Origin: CAG-103 sp905215475
Lineage (GTDB): Bacteria > Bacillota > Clostridia > Oscillospirales > Oscillospiraceae
Length of the DNA: 64,000 nt
Assembly (NCBI GenBank): GCA_905215475.1
Contig: CAJMPW010000007.1
Span: 1 to 64,000 of the forward strand
Direction: 5' to 3'
This document shows, piece by piece, positions 9,235 to 17,595 of the stretch. A program made the position numbers and the translations under genes. Each line of letters opens with the position of its first letter. Position 1 is the stretch's first letter. The notes beneath the pieces were generated by a model. It was given only the letters and a program-made list of their open reading frames with translations, searched no databases and was not told where the DNA came from.

Positions 9235-9692
9235 CAGCACGTCACCCCCGCATACAGCACAAGGACGCCATCCACGGCCACGCCGGAAAGCCAGCGCCGA
9301 AGCAGGTCAAGCACCAGCGCATCCCGCGCCGCTGTGGTCTTCGCAGCAGTCGTGTAGCAGCTGTCGGCCGCCTTGTATGTGATCGATTCGCTGCCGGACG
9401 ACACCGACGCTACAGGGCCGGCGGTTTTTACGCCGCCGGCGTCTGCGGTTTCCGCTGCGCTGTCACGCGCCTGGTCGATGCGGTAAAGGCATTCGGCCAG
9501 TTCGCACGCGCAATCCTGCAGCTTTTCGGCGTCGATCGTGGATTCCGGCAGCGTGCCGCCGAAGCGGTCGAACGTAAAGCGGTCGATCTCCCGCGACGCC
9601 GCACGCAGGTAGCGGGCAGCAGTCACTTCGTCGCGGAAAGGGGACAGATCGTCCCCGTACCGTTTTACGTATGTGTCAAAATCCGCGTACAC
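9234..9692 (-). CDS. Gp6-like head-tail connector protein
   Basis: The 152-residue protein starts MYADFDTYVKRYG and contains AARYLRAASREIDRFTFDRFG and CACELAECLYRID, which fit the gp6/HK97-type connector that binds the portal ring. The start is GTG 9692 with AGGTGA six bases upstream. It follows the capsid gene immediately. Confidence 0.72.
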   Translation of the reverse strand: MYADFDTYVKRYGDDLSPFRDEVTAARYLRAASREIDRFTFDRFGGTLPESTIDAEKLQDCACELAECLYRIDQARDSAAETADAGGVKTAGPVASVSSGSESITYKAADSCYTTAAKTTAARDALVLDLLRRWLSGVAVDGVLVLYAGVTC

Positions 9693-9709
9693 CGTGATTC
9701 ACCTGCCGA

Positions 9710-10594
9710 TCACGCGCTTGCGTAGGACTTCACGTGCACCTGCGCAGCGTCCAGAACACGCAGGGCGGCGTTTTCCTCGACCTGCGCCTTCGTACCGGCA
9801 AACAGCTCAGAATCGACCATGCGGACGATGCTGAAGTTATCGCCGACACCGAAGGCGTTCGGATCGTACATGATGAATTCCACCTTCGCGAGGTTCGCCG
9901 CCGTAACGCTGGCCTTCGTACCGCCGTGCGGATAGTAGGCAAGATCAGCAGACGACGCGAAGCCGTTGACTTCGATCCAGGTAAAGCCCATGAAGCTGCC
10001 TACCTGGCCGCCGGCAGCGGCGGCGAGCAGCATTTCGTTGGACGTCGGGATATACTTCTCACCGGCGAACTCCAGCATCGTCGCGAAGAAGTCCGGGCTG
10101 CAAAGCACGATGGTGGGGTTAGCCTTTGCCTTGACCATGGCCTTGCGTTCAGCCAGCACCTGCGCCTTGAAGTTGGACGCGGTGGTCTTTGTGGTGTTGG
10201 TGGACGCCGTGCCCTCGGAAATCAGGCAGGCCAGCGCGCACTGGTTCTTTGCCTCCGCGACTTCGCGGGTGGCAAGGGCCAGATGCTCCTCGGCAATCGG
10301 GAACGCCACAGCAGCGGCCTGCACGCCGTAGATCTTCTTCGACGCATGAATGTTGTTGTTGAAAACGGCCTGCACCAGCGTGTCAGCGGCGGCGGTGTCC
10401 GTGAAATCACGGCCGGGCGTGCCGACAGATGCTGCGGTGGAGGTCAGCTTGTGCCAGTAGCAGCCGCCGGCGCCGTCGACCATCACGTCCTGATAGGTCA
10501 CGCCGGGCACAAGCCAGGTCTTATAAAACAGGTTGGGAAGAACAGTTGCCTTGTACTGCTCATCCACGTAAAGGGAACCGTACTGGATAGACAT
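9710..10594 (-). CDS. Major capsid protein
   Basis: The 294-residue protein starts MSIQYGSLYVDEQYK and has the layout expected for an HK97-fold shell protein: N-terminal arm, spine helix (IAEEHLALATREVAEAKNQ), and a C-terminal A-domain (AKVEFIMYDPNAFGVGDNF). It follows a GP20-like scaffold gene, the usual order. The start has AAAGGAAA upstream. Confidence 0.88.
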   Translation of the reverse strand: MSIQYGSLYVDEQYKATVLPNLFYKTWLVPGVTYQDVMVDGAGGCYWHKLTSTAASVGTPGRDFTDTAAADTLVQAVFNNNIHASKKIYGVQAAAVAFPIAEEHLALATREVAEAKNQCALACLISEGTASTNTTKTTASNFKAQVLAERKAMVKAKANPTIVLCSPDFFATMLEFAGEKYIPTSNEMLLAAAAGGQVGSFMGFTWIEVNGFASSADLAYYPHGGTKASVTAANLAKVEFIMYDPNAFGVGDNFSIVRMVDSELFAGTKAQVEENAALRVLDAAQVHVKSYASA

Positions 10595-10618
10595 AGATCA
10601 TCATTTCCTTTCGTAGTC

Positions 10619-11209
10619 TTAGCCCCTGAAAAACGGATTGTTTTTGTATTTCTGGGCTACGTATTCTTTTGCGCCCCCCGCCGGCTGCACCATGCCGATG
10701 TGATCGGAAGAAAAGCGCGCCTTGCTGGCGGGATCGGCCACAAGGATGCCGGGGATCTCCTTGCCGTCCCGATCGGTGACAAGGCCGGTAAACAGGTCGT
10801 CGATCGACTTGCCGCGCGCATCGTCAGACCCCAGTGCTGTCACCAGCTTGTCCGTGATGCTTTCGCGCGTGATGTCGTTGACGAAATGCTTTCCCGACAG
10901 GAACGTGTCCACCGTACTGCGCAGCTTCACGGCAGCGGCGTCCTTCTTGCGGTTGTCCCGCTCGGTCTGCAGGTCATTGGTCAAGGTCGTGATCTGACCT
11001 TTCAGCGCTGCGACATCCACGCCGTCAAAGGCGGCAAGCTTGCCCTGCACGTCTTTCAGCGATGTGTCCAGCGCGTCGTGGCGTTCCTGCAATTTGGTGA
11101 ATTCCGCCACGGTCTTGTAGTTCTCGGCGACGGCCTTGCGCAGATCCGTCGCTTTTCCTTCCGGAATCGTAATACCGAAGTCGGAAAGAATGGTCTCGAT
11201 GTTCTTCAT
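10619..11209 (-). CDS. GP20-family scaffold protein
   Basis: The 196-residue protein is a long coiled coil (residues about 25-90) followed by a short C-terminal region ending YVAQKYKNNPFFRG, characteristic of the phage minor structural GP20 scaffold family. It directs capsid assembly and is encoded just before the major capsid gene. SD AGGAGG precedes ATG 11209. Confidence 0.88.
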   Translation of the reverse strand: MKNIETILSDFGITIPEGKATDLRKAVAENYKTVAEFTKLQERHDALDTSLKDVQGKLAAFDGVDVAALKGQITTLTNDLQTERDNRKKDAAAVKLRSTVDTFLSGKHFVNDITRESITDKLVTALGSDDARGKSIDDLFTGLVTDRDGKEIPGILVADPASKARFSSDHIGMVQPAGGAKEYVAQKYKNNPFFRG

Positions 11210-11457
11210 GCGTAATCCTCCTGAACGTGATTTTTAACAGCTCGTCAGCTGTACGGATTGAGCCGGATGAACCACCGGCAGGGTCGTGATATAGCAAAGG
11301 GGCAGCCGGTTTCCCGTCCGCCCCTGCGTATCCTGATTCGATTTTGGGTATAAGAAAACCATCTTGCCGATTGGTAAGATGGTTTTCGTGATTATTATAT
11401 AAAATAATTTTCAGTCGTTACTTATGCAAAGGTATGAAGCGCCCAGAAAAGGGCACT
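11210..11457 (-). other. Intergenic region between the Cys-rich gene and the scaffold gene
   Basis: This 248-base gap has no ORF that I can support on either strand; a plus-strand reading frame at 11434-11781 is antisense to real genes. It holds a terminator-like hairpin (separate entry) and a GC-rich inverted repeat near 11302-11330 (GGGGCGG and CCGGCTGCCCC on the minus strand). A separate promoter for the capsid genes may lie here, but I cannot point to a convincing one. Confidence 0.5.
11355..11386 (-). terminator. Hairpin terminator after the Cys-rich gene
   Basis: An 11-bp perfect stem (AAAACCATCTT / AAGATGGTTTT) encloses a 10-base loop. It separates the head-protein/Cys-rich gene pair from the scaffold-capsid genes and could work on either strand because of its A and T ends. 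Confidence 0.65.
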
Positions 11458-11634
11458 TTATACCTCGTCTTTCTTTTTCTCGTAGCCTATGCCGTTATTA
11501 CATACCTTCAGTTCCTTGTCCCTGCTGGTATCGAAATCATAAGGCACCCCATCCGGGAATGCTTTACACGTTGGTATAAAGCCGTTCATCCCGGTTATAT
11601 TCTTGCAATCATCGCACCAAGCCAGTTTAATCAT
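11458..11634 (-). CDS. Small Cys-rich protein coupled to the minor head protein
   Basis: I found this 58-codon gene by reading the minus strand after the head protein. It starts MIKLAWCDDCKN and its ATG overlaps the head-gene stop as ATGA, so translation is coupled. C7, C10, C23 and C45 suggest a zinc-binding knuckle, and the centre reads CKAFPDGVPYDF. It resembles small CxxC...CxAFPxGxP proteins often seen next to phage head genes, whose function I do not know. It could be a partner or antidote for the metallopeptidase-like domain encoded just upstream; that is inference. It lies in the same AT-rich patch. Confidence 0.75.
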   Translation of the reverse strand: MIKLAWCDDCKNITGMNGFIPTCKAFPDGVPYDFDTSRDKELKVCNNGIGYEKKKDEV

Positions 11635-13394
11635 GTTTCACCAAAAAACCTTTCAAACAGTGCCAACGCCTCTTTGGGAACTTTTTCTTTTTCCCCGCGT
11701 TCAATCAGCACACCAGTTTCCGCAATACATTCAGCTCCGTCAATATACGCCGTCTTACTCAAACCGTTAATATGCGTATAGTCCAGTTCATCATACAAGT
11801 TTTCCAGCTGCGAATAATTCAGTCCCTGAATCAACTTGGAATGATACATTTCATGGATCACTGCATCGTCGAAATCATTAGCTACTGTATTCCACGCAGA
11901 TTCGAACATTATGTTGATTTCATCAACTGTTTTCCCGCCGACGACATCTTCATTTATTACAAAGACAACTTTGAAAAACGTCCCCGCTTTCTGCACATCC
12001 GTCTGGAACACAATACCCTGCCCAAGATTCTTAACGACAGCATTATCGTAAAGCCTCAACGCATCATGGTCATTGAGGACGTCGTAGATTTTAGCTGCAA
12101 CTTCTTCTTTTACGGTTGCGCCACTAATGGCAGACTTGATATCATCAATTCTAATTGATTTTATCATACCACCGTTCTCAAAGTTTTCAACTGTTTTGTT
12201 CTGCCCACCGCGTACCGCCGCAGACGCGGTTGACGCCGCCGAGCGATCCCAGCCCGCAACGGCAAGCCGCTCGTGGTATGGTTTCAGATCATTTTCTTCG
12301 CAAAACTTCGCGTACGCTGCGTTCTGGTCCTGCAGGCGCTTGGCGGACTGCGTATATTTCTCCTGCAATTTTGCCTTGCCCGCCGGATCTTCACAGTTTT
12401 TCACGGCTGCATGCAGCGCCGTGCACTTGCGCTTCTGCGCCCGGATGCGGCGTTCCATCGCGCGCTGCGTCTGCGACAGCTCATAGGCGCGGCAGTTGGC
12501 TTCGGTATCGATCGGTTTGTTGTGATTCTGGCTGACGCCCGGCAGGAACGGTGTGAAGGAATGGCGGCAGTTATAGCCGCACAGGCCAAGCGGATTCCCC
12601 GGGTAGCCGGTCGCGTCCAGCAGGTTATCAAACTGCGCGTCCTTTCCGTCGATGCAGTACACCTTGCCCTGCCAGCCGGCATGATCGGCGATTGGATCGG
12701 TATCGGACACACGCGCGCCCAGATGCTGCGACACCAGCACATGATTCCAGCCCATGTCTTTGCACTGCTGGATCGTCATGCTACCGGATGACTGCGCCAC
12801 GCCCGTGCGGATGCAGCGCAGCACCGCCACTTCCAACGTGTCCTTGTGACCGGAAGGATACCGCACGATCGGCTGCATCTGCCCCAATTCCTTTATGCCT
12901 TCCAGCATGGCGGCGGTGTAGGACTGCGCACCGGTACGCACCTTCCAATATGCAGCGTCACAGATGTCGATAAACGCCTGATTGGTCGCGCCGGCCGTTG
13001 TGCGCGTGATGTTTGAAATTTCGCCTACCGTGCGCTCATAGGCATCCGTGATGATCGCCATCATGCCGGACGAGAGGCCGGAAAACGTCACGGCGGCGGC
13101 TTCTGCATCCGCTTTTGCTGCCTGAATGCCGCTGTCCTTGAAGATCTTTGCGATTTCCTGCTGCGATTTGCCGGTGCTTTTGGCCAACGCCTTCTGGATT
13201 TCGTCCAGATTCCCGCCGGCCTGTTTCAGCACCCACGCCTGCCATTCATCCGTGCCGGTCAGCAGCTTTTCTTCGCCGCGGCCGAAGCGGATCATGAAGC
13301 GCTCGATCATGTCGCGGGCGATCCATTCTGTCAGGTCGTCCAGCAGCGGCAGCAGGGTTTCGCCAATCTCCTGGAACTGTTCCGGGGTGATCAT
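11631..13394 (-). CDS. Minor head protein (min_cap2-like) fused to C-terminal HExxH domain
   Basis: The 587-residue protein has two parts. Residues 1-395 match phage minor capsid protein 2: AYWKVRTGAQSYTAAMLEGI, HLGARVSDTDPIADHAGWQG and CGYNCRHSFTPFLPG are typical. Residues about 395-587 are unrelated to that family and contain VIHEMYHSKL with HEMYH at 514-518, a zinc-metallopeptidase signature; E555 or E559 (AECIAETGV) is a candidate third ligand. DNA for this part (11631-12190) is clearly more AT-rich than its neighbours, as if a module was swapped in. Minor head proteins can be ejected with phage DNA, so the domain may act on the host; this is inference. The start overlaps the portal stop by ATGA. 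Confidence 0.85.
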   Translation of the reverse strand: MITPEQFQEIGETLLPLLDDLTEWIARDMIERFMIRFGRGEEKLLTGTDEWQAWVLKQAGGNLDEIQKALAKSTGKSQQEIAKIFKDSGIQAAKADAEAAAVTFSGLSSGMMAIITDAYERTVGEISNITRTTAGATNQAFIDICDAAYWKVRTGAQSYTAAMLEGIKELGQMQPIVRYPSGHKDTLEVAVLRCIRTGVAQSSGSMTIQQCKDMGWNHVLVSQHLGARVSDTDPIADHAGWQGKVYCIDGKDAQFDNLLDATGYPGNPLGLCGYNCRHSFTPFLPGVSQNHNKPIDTEANCRAYELSQTQRAMERRIRAQKRKCTALHAAVKNCEDPAGKAKLQEKYTQSAKRLQDQNAAYAKFCEENDLKPYHERLAVAGWDRSAASTASAAVRGGQNKTVENFENGGMIKSIRIDDIKSAISGATVKEEVAAKIYDVLNDHDALRLYDNAVVKNLGQGIVFQTDVQKAGTFFKVVFVINEDVVGGKTVDEINIMFESAWNTVANDFDDAVIHEMYHSKLIQGLNYSQLENLYDELDYTHINGLSKTAYIDGAECIAETGVLIERGEKEKVPKEALALFERFFGET

Positions 13395-14743
13395 TCGGTA
13401 CCAGGGAACAGCCCCGGTTTCGCCGTGTTGGCTTCGGCATAGGCCGCTTTCGCGTCGTCTTCGCTGAATCCTTCAAAGCGCACCAGATACATCCACCACG
13501 GCAAAACGCCGAGCTGGCAAAGGCTTTTTGTGTTCTGCCGGTCTTCTTCATAACTGTACGTGATGTCGCCGAAATTGTACGCCACGGTATACGTGCCATA
13601 GGGCGCCAGATCGTAGATATCAGCATAGTCGTTCAGCGCCTGAATCAGATCATCCACAGCTGCCTGGATGCGGTCGCGGATGTCCTTGATGCGCTGGATG
13701 GTGCGGCGGTCATCAGCTTCCACCTGCGTTGCGGTGGCAAGGCCCTGCTTTTCGTTATAGCTAAAATAGCCTTCCGAAAAGCCGCATTTGGTCGACAGGC
13801 TTTGCAGCAACATATTGATGCCGGTCTGGCGTTCGCCGGTTTTCAGCTTGCGGTCAATTTCCTGATAGAAACTTTCGGCCGCCGAGCCGGCAACGTTTTG
13901 CACATAGCGCGGCAGCCGCACGGAAACATTCTTCCGCCCGGGTTCGCGCAGCAGGCGGTCATCCACAAGGGCAATCGACCGGGAATCCTGAATTTCGTCC
14001 ACCATCGCCGACCATGCAACGTCCAGCCCTCGCAGCTCCGGCAGAGCATTGGCATAGATGGACATACCGCATGCGCCGCCGTCAATGTTATTGGCATCCG
14101 GCATGGTGCACACAGCAAATAGCGGCGCGGTATCATCCATCACGGCGTCTGGCAGGATGCCTACCCAATCCGGCACTTCATCCAGATTTACGCGGGACGC
14201 CGATGTTTTGCCCTTCGCCAGCCGGAACGCGCGGTTGGAAACCACATAATGCGTCCCTTCATAGCGGTGGTATTCGGCCTTGACGTAGTAATAATCCGGC
14301 GTTGCCTTCGTGTCATACAGCACGACGCCGATCACACACTTGCGGTTATCTACAGCGGTGATCGTGAATTCCGACGGCGTATACAGTCCAATGCTATCCG
14401 GCGTCGGCTTCAGCAGGAACATGCCGGCAGCACAGCCCACGTCCACCATGTCACGCAGGAAGGGAATCAGTTCTTCATTCAGACGTTCCTGCAGCCAGTC
14501 CGCGCGAGCAGAGCCTGACAGTTCAACGCTGACGCCCATCGTCGCAAGGCGCGCAGCTTCGCCGGTCACGGCCTTTGCAAAATTGATGGTGCGATCCTGA
14601 TCGTTTGCCCACGGCGGTGTACCCATCCAGATCTGCATCCACAGATCTTCCGCTTCGCGCATTTCCGGCGTTACCAGCGGCGCAATGCGGAATTCTTCGC
14701 GGATCTGCTTTTTCACGCTGTCCAGCGGGATATTGATTTTCAC
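13391..14743 (-). CDS. Portal protein (SPP1 gp6-like)
   Basis: The 450-residue protein has the layout of Firmicutes portal proteins: a wing/stem region (about 60-260), a long helix with AAESFYQEIDRKLKTGERQTG, then QGLATATQVEADDRRTIQRIKDIRD before the crown. I chose GTG 14743, which overlaps the upstream stop as GTGA with GGAGG ten bases before; an in-frame GTG at 14773 lies inside the preceding gene. It follows the terminase module and precedes the minor head gene, the standard order. Confidence 0.88.
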   Translation of the reverse strand: MKINIPLDSVKKQIREEFRIAPLVTPEMREAEDLWMQIWMGTPPWANDQDRTINFAKAVTGEAARLATMGVSVELSGSARADWLQERLNEELIPFLRDMVDVGCAAGMFLLKPTPDSIGLYTPSEFTITAVDNRKCVIGVVLYDTKATPDYYYVKAEYHRYEGTHYVVSNRAFRLAKGKTSASRVNLDEVPDWVGILPDAVMDDTAPLFAVCTMPDANNIDGGACGMSIYANALPELRGLDVAWSAMVDEIQDSRSIALVDDRLLREPGRKNVSVRLPRYVQNVAGSAAESFYQEIDRKLKTGERQTGINMLLQSLSTKCGFSEGYFSYNEKQGLATATQVEADDRRTIQRIKDIRDRIQAAVDDLIQALNDYADIYDLAPYGTYTVAYNFGDITYSYEEDRQNTKSLCQLGVLPWWMYLVRFEGFSEDDAKAAYAEANTAKPGLFPGTE

Positions 14744-15069
14744 AGGCAGCCAACCTCCTTGAACACTTCGCACATTTTCGGAAACTGCGAAGCAATCCAG
14801 TCCACGTATGTTTCGTCATGGCCGTATTCCGGATGCGTAAAGTTTTCGGACAGCCCGCTTTCAAACAGAAATGCATGAATGATCTCATGACGCATAACTT
14901 TTTTCTGATAGACGCTAAAGTCTTTCAGGTCGCAGTCTTTGGCCTTTTTTGAAATAACAATGGTCTTTACCGTTTTGTCGCAGTAACCATCGCATTTTTC
15001 AAGCATTGCATCTTCGGCCACCGTGGCTTCAATGATTTCATATTCCGTCCCCAAAATATTTACAGTCAT
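14740..15069 (-). CDS. Small HExxH metallopeptidase-like phage protein
   Basis: The 109-residue product contains VMRHEIIHAFLFESGL, a HExxH zinc-peptidase motif at about residues 61-65, and a downstream acidic cluster (HDETYVDW) that could supply a third ligand. It resembles short SprT/ImmA-like fold proteins. It lies between terminase and portal with four-base overlaps on both sides. Its role in packaging or head assembly is unknown. Confidence 0.72.
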   Translation of the reverse strand: MTVNILGTEYEIIEATVAEDAMLEKCDGYCDKTVKTIVISKKAKDCDLKDFSVYQKKVMRHEIIHAFLFESGLSENFTHPEYGHDETYVDWIASQFPKMCEVFKEVGCL

Positions 15070-16658
15070 GCACTTGCCCCCCTGCGCATCGTCAGCGGTT
15101 CCAGTGCGTACCGCGTGGCGTCGATGCTATGGTTATTCACATCCGGGTATCCGGTGACGACGTTGCCGTCCCTGTCCCGCTCGTATTCATACTCCGAAAA
15201 TTCTTTCGCTGCATTCGGGCAGCGCACCGGGTCGATGATGATGCGCCGACGCTGCAGCCACTTCATGCCGTGTTCGATCGACCCTGGGCCTTTGACGGCG
15301 CCGGTGACCGGCAGGCCCATTTCGCGGTGATCGTTGACGCTTTTCGGTTCTGCCGAATCGGCCGTGATGGTGTAATCATCATAGCCGTGTTCGATGATCC
15401 AGCGCGCCGTCTGTTCGTTCGACTCCTTGTTGGCATAGTGCTCCGCGTAGATATACACCGCCTCGCGGTCGCTGTCGTAATAGCAACGGATGAAGCAGTA
15501 CGGATCGGGATACCAGCCCCAGTCCTCGCCCTGGAAGATGCGGTCGAAATGCGAAATTTCTTCATCTGTGATCTCCCGCAGCTCCAGATAGTCAAATACA
15601 CTGCCGCCGTCGCCGTTGGCCACGCCCTCGTATTCATGTTCATACGCCGCCGGGTTGACCTCTTTCAGGTGCTCCGCGTCGGCGATAAACTTCGCGCCCA
15701 GCCATTCCGGCGGTGCTTCCGTGTAGCTGGAATGGTGGAAAACGCGTCCCGGGTTCGGGACAAGCCGCTCCTTGTTGACCCAGCTGGATTTGCTCTTCGG
15801 CGGGTTATACGACGAAAAATCATAAGAATCCGCACCGCCACGCAACACGGACTGGTTGATGGAGCGTTCTTCTTCCGGCCCGCAAAGCTGGTCTTTTTCT
15901 TCCTTCCACAGGATTCCGATATAGCCGAACGGCGGCTTGATGGATTTCAGTTTCAATGGGTCGTCACAGCCGCGAAAATAAATCGTCTGGCCGGTTTCTT
16001 TCAGCACGATTTCCAGCGGCGACAGCTTGCAGTTGAATTCATCGTACAGCCCAAGTTCGTTGATCGCCCATTTCATCTGGGCATACACGCTGTCTTTCAG
16101 GGTGTTTCCCATCTTGCGGATGATACAGGCGTGCATCGTCGGGTTGTTTTTCATCAGCTCGACGATTTTCAGGGATATATACGATGATTTCAGGCCGCCG
16201 CGGCCGCCTTCAAAAACATACGTCATGTTCGGCTGAATGCGCCGGTTGATGTCCACAAACGCCCGGCCAAGGACGCGCGCGGGCAGCTCGTAATGCGCGG
16301 ATGCACGCGCTGCTGCCTTTGTTTCCTGCTCTTCCTTGATGCGCAGCGACTTCTCAAGGTCGCCGGCTGCGCGTAGACGGTCAGCGATGGAGGTTTCAAT
16401 GCCGAACTGGTCTTTTTCCTGCCCGCGCATGATCGCCGTGCGCAGCTCCTGGATCTCTTTCAGGGATGCCGTGCGCTCGGATTCGATTTTTTCCTGCCGC
16501 CGCGCTATATAGATTTTTATGTCAGGTTTTGTCAGGTTTTCCGCTCCGATGGATTTGGCGGTTTTCGCCGAGTACCCTGCTCTGCGCGCCGCCTCGGTCG
16601 CGTTGCCCAATTCGATGTAAAAATCCGCAAAAGCGCGCTGCTTTGGCGTGAGATTCAT
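15066..16658 (-). CDS. Terminase: small-subunit-like N-terminus fused to large subunit
   Basis: One 530-residue frame combines two usual phage proteins. Residues 1-115 match Terminase_2-type small subunits (LTPKQRAFADFYIELGNATEAARRAGYS, given here only as key start LTPKQRAF and AARRAGYS). Residues 130-530 match Terminase_3 large subunits, with a Walker A-like GGRGGLKSS at 151-159, a Walker B-like YIGILWKEE near 246-254, and nuclease-domain acids in TADSAEPKSVND and NNHSIDATRYA. The DNA shows no break between the halves. The fusion would hold recognition and motor domains in 1:1 ratio. Confidence 0.85.
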   Translation of the reverse strand: MNLTPKQRAFADFYIELGNATEAARRAGYSAKTAKSIGAENLTKPDIKIYIARRQEKIESERTASLKEIQELRTAIMRGQEKDQFGIETSIADRLRAAGDLEKSLRIKEEQETKAAARASAHYELPARVLGRAFVDINRRIQPNMTYVFEGGRGGLKSSYISLKIVELMKNNPTMHACIIRKMGNTLKDSVYAQMKWAINELGLYDEFNCKLSPLEIVLKETGQTIYFRGCDDPLKLKSIKPPFGYIGILWKEEKDQLCGPEEERSINQSVLRGGADSYDFSSYNPPKSKSSWVNKERLVPNPGRVFHHSSYTEAPPEWLGAKFIADAEHLKEVNPAAYEHEYEGVANGDGGSVFDYLELREITDEEISHFDRIFQGEDWGWYPDPYCFIRCYYDSDREAVYIYAEHYANKESNEQTARWIIEHGYDDYTITADSAEPKSVNDHREMGLPVTGAVKGPGSIEHGMKWLQRRRIIIDPVRCPNAAKEFSEYEYERDRDGNVVTGYPDVNNHSIDATRYALEPLTMRRGASA

Positions 16659-16662
16659 GGGA

Positions 16663-16896
16663 TCACCCGCTATAGATTTTCGCCAGCGTTTTTACGACAT
16701 CCGCCATGCTGTAAGTCTCCAGTACGCGCGTGCTGATATGCTTCCCGGTTTCATCAGTTTCCGCCTTTTCCAGCACGTATTTTGTTACCATCCGGCCAAG
16801 CCGCTCGGAGTAGTGCTGTAGCTGATTGACTTTGTAATGCTCGCCGCGCTGGTTCAGCGCCGCCTGCAGTTTGTAGGTAAGTTGTTTCAGATTCAT
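16663..16896 (-). CDS. Small phage protein upstream of terminase
   Basis: I used ATG 16896 (MNLKQLTYKLQAALNQ), giving 77 residues; a GTG at 16914 is also in frame but has no better ribosome site. The protein is mainly helical with a basic centre. It ends four bases before the terminase start. It could be a small DNA-binding packaging factor, but no family is recognised. Confidence 0.6.
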   Translation of the reverse strand: MNLKQLTYKLQAALNQRGEHYKVNQLQHYSERLGRMVTKYVLEKAETDETGKHISTRVLETYSMADVVKTLAKIYSG

Positions 16897-16914
16897 AACC
16901 GCACCAGAATGCAC

Positions 16915-16947
16915 AAAGCACCGAACCCGAAACCGGGCCGGTGCTTT
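16915..16947. repeat. GC-rich inverted repeat (terminator-like hairpin)
   Basis: Arms AAAGCACCG and CGGTGCTTT enclose a second stem CCCG/CGGG around a short AAAC loop. There is no long U-tract on the minus strand, so attenuation or packaging-site structure are alternatives to termination. Confidence 0.55.
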
Positions 16948-17044
16948 GCTTTATTGAGAGACATGAAACCGGAGTTGACAGAGACAAGAGAAAAAGCCAT
17001 GCGTACATTCTGCAAAAAGGATCAAAGGAAGAGAGGTACATCAC

Positions 17045-17093
17045 AAAGTGACTTGCGGGACCGGTCTCTCTCGCAATCCCGCGATATCACTTT
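17045..17093. repeat. 49-bp interrupted palindrome, candidate packaging or late-operator site
   Basis: The outer arms AAAGTGA and TCACTTT and the inner arms GCGGGA and TCCCGC are perfect complements, separated by CTT/GATA and a 16-base centre. It lies alone between the late activator and the terminase genes. No coding function overlaps it. Confidence 0.55.
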
Positions 17094-17140
17094 AACACAG
17101 ATTCCCGTGAAAATGTTCCCGATTTTTTCCCACGTTACGC

Positions 17141-17581
17141 TCACGTCTCTGTGAGGCCGTACATTGTGATTGTAAAATTCCGCAGTGCGCAATCCTTCCA
17201 ACGGTAAGCGGTCGTTTTCTCGATGGCCAATTCCCGGCACAGCCGCTCGACGCCGCCGATACACGGCGCGATGTAAAAACGCTGCAGCACACAGCGGTCC
17301 CGCTCAGAGAGCTGATTCAAGGCACGATCCACGCGGCGTACACGGTTCTCTGTCAAGCGCTGCGCCTCTTCCAGCCGCTCACGTTTCAGGATGTTGTTGA
17401 CGAGCGCATCGTCCCGGCCGTTTGAGCCGCCGGCGACCGGACTGCCGTCAGCCGAGGCACTGCGGATGCTCGTGATCTCCGCCGCCAGGTCAGCGATCTG
17501 ATCTCTGATGTTTTCAATTGCCGCCTTTCGGTTCATATAGTTGCGCAGCTCATCAGCCGCCTCCCGCTTCCAGTCCAACAT
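17141..17581 (-). CDS. Phage late transcription activator, sigma region 4-like (ArpU/RinA type)
   Basis: The 146-residue protein has a helical N-terminus and a C-terminal sigma-70 region 4-like helix-turn-helix (LNQLSERDRCVLQRFYI...LAIEKTTAYRWKDCALRNF, residues about 95-140). Such proteins switch on late genes from just upstream of the terminase genes in Firmicutes prophages. ATG 17581 is placed after AAAGGAGGTGAGG. Confidence 0.78.
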   Translation of the reverse strand: MLDWKREAADELRNYMNRKAAIENIRDQIADLAAEITSIRSASADGSPVAGGSNGRDDALVNNILKRERLEEAQRLTENRVRRVDRALNQLSERDRCVLQRFYIAPCIGGVERLCRELAIEKTTAYRWKDCALRNFTITMYGLTET

Positions 17582-17595
17582 CCTCACCTCCTTTG

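Larger units (their letters stand above)
16897..17140 (-). other. Intergenic region upstream of the packaging genes
   Basis: The 244-base stretch separates the late activator from the terminase operon and contains no credible gene. It holds two palindromic elements listed separately. This is a common location for a late promoter and for a packaging site, but no clear sigma-A promoter is visible on the minus strand, as expected if the late genes need the sigma-like activator encoded just upstream. Confidence 0.5.

Noticed and set aside
15129..16187. A 352-codon plus-strand frame in the terminase gene
   Set aside because: It is antisense to the conserved motor and nuclease domains and lacks a ribosome site.
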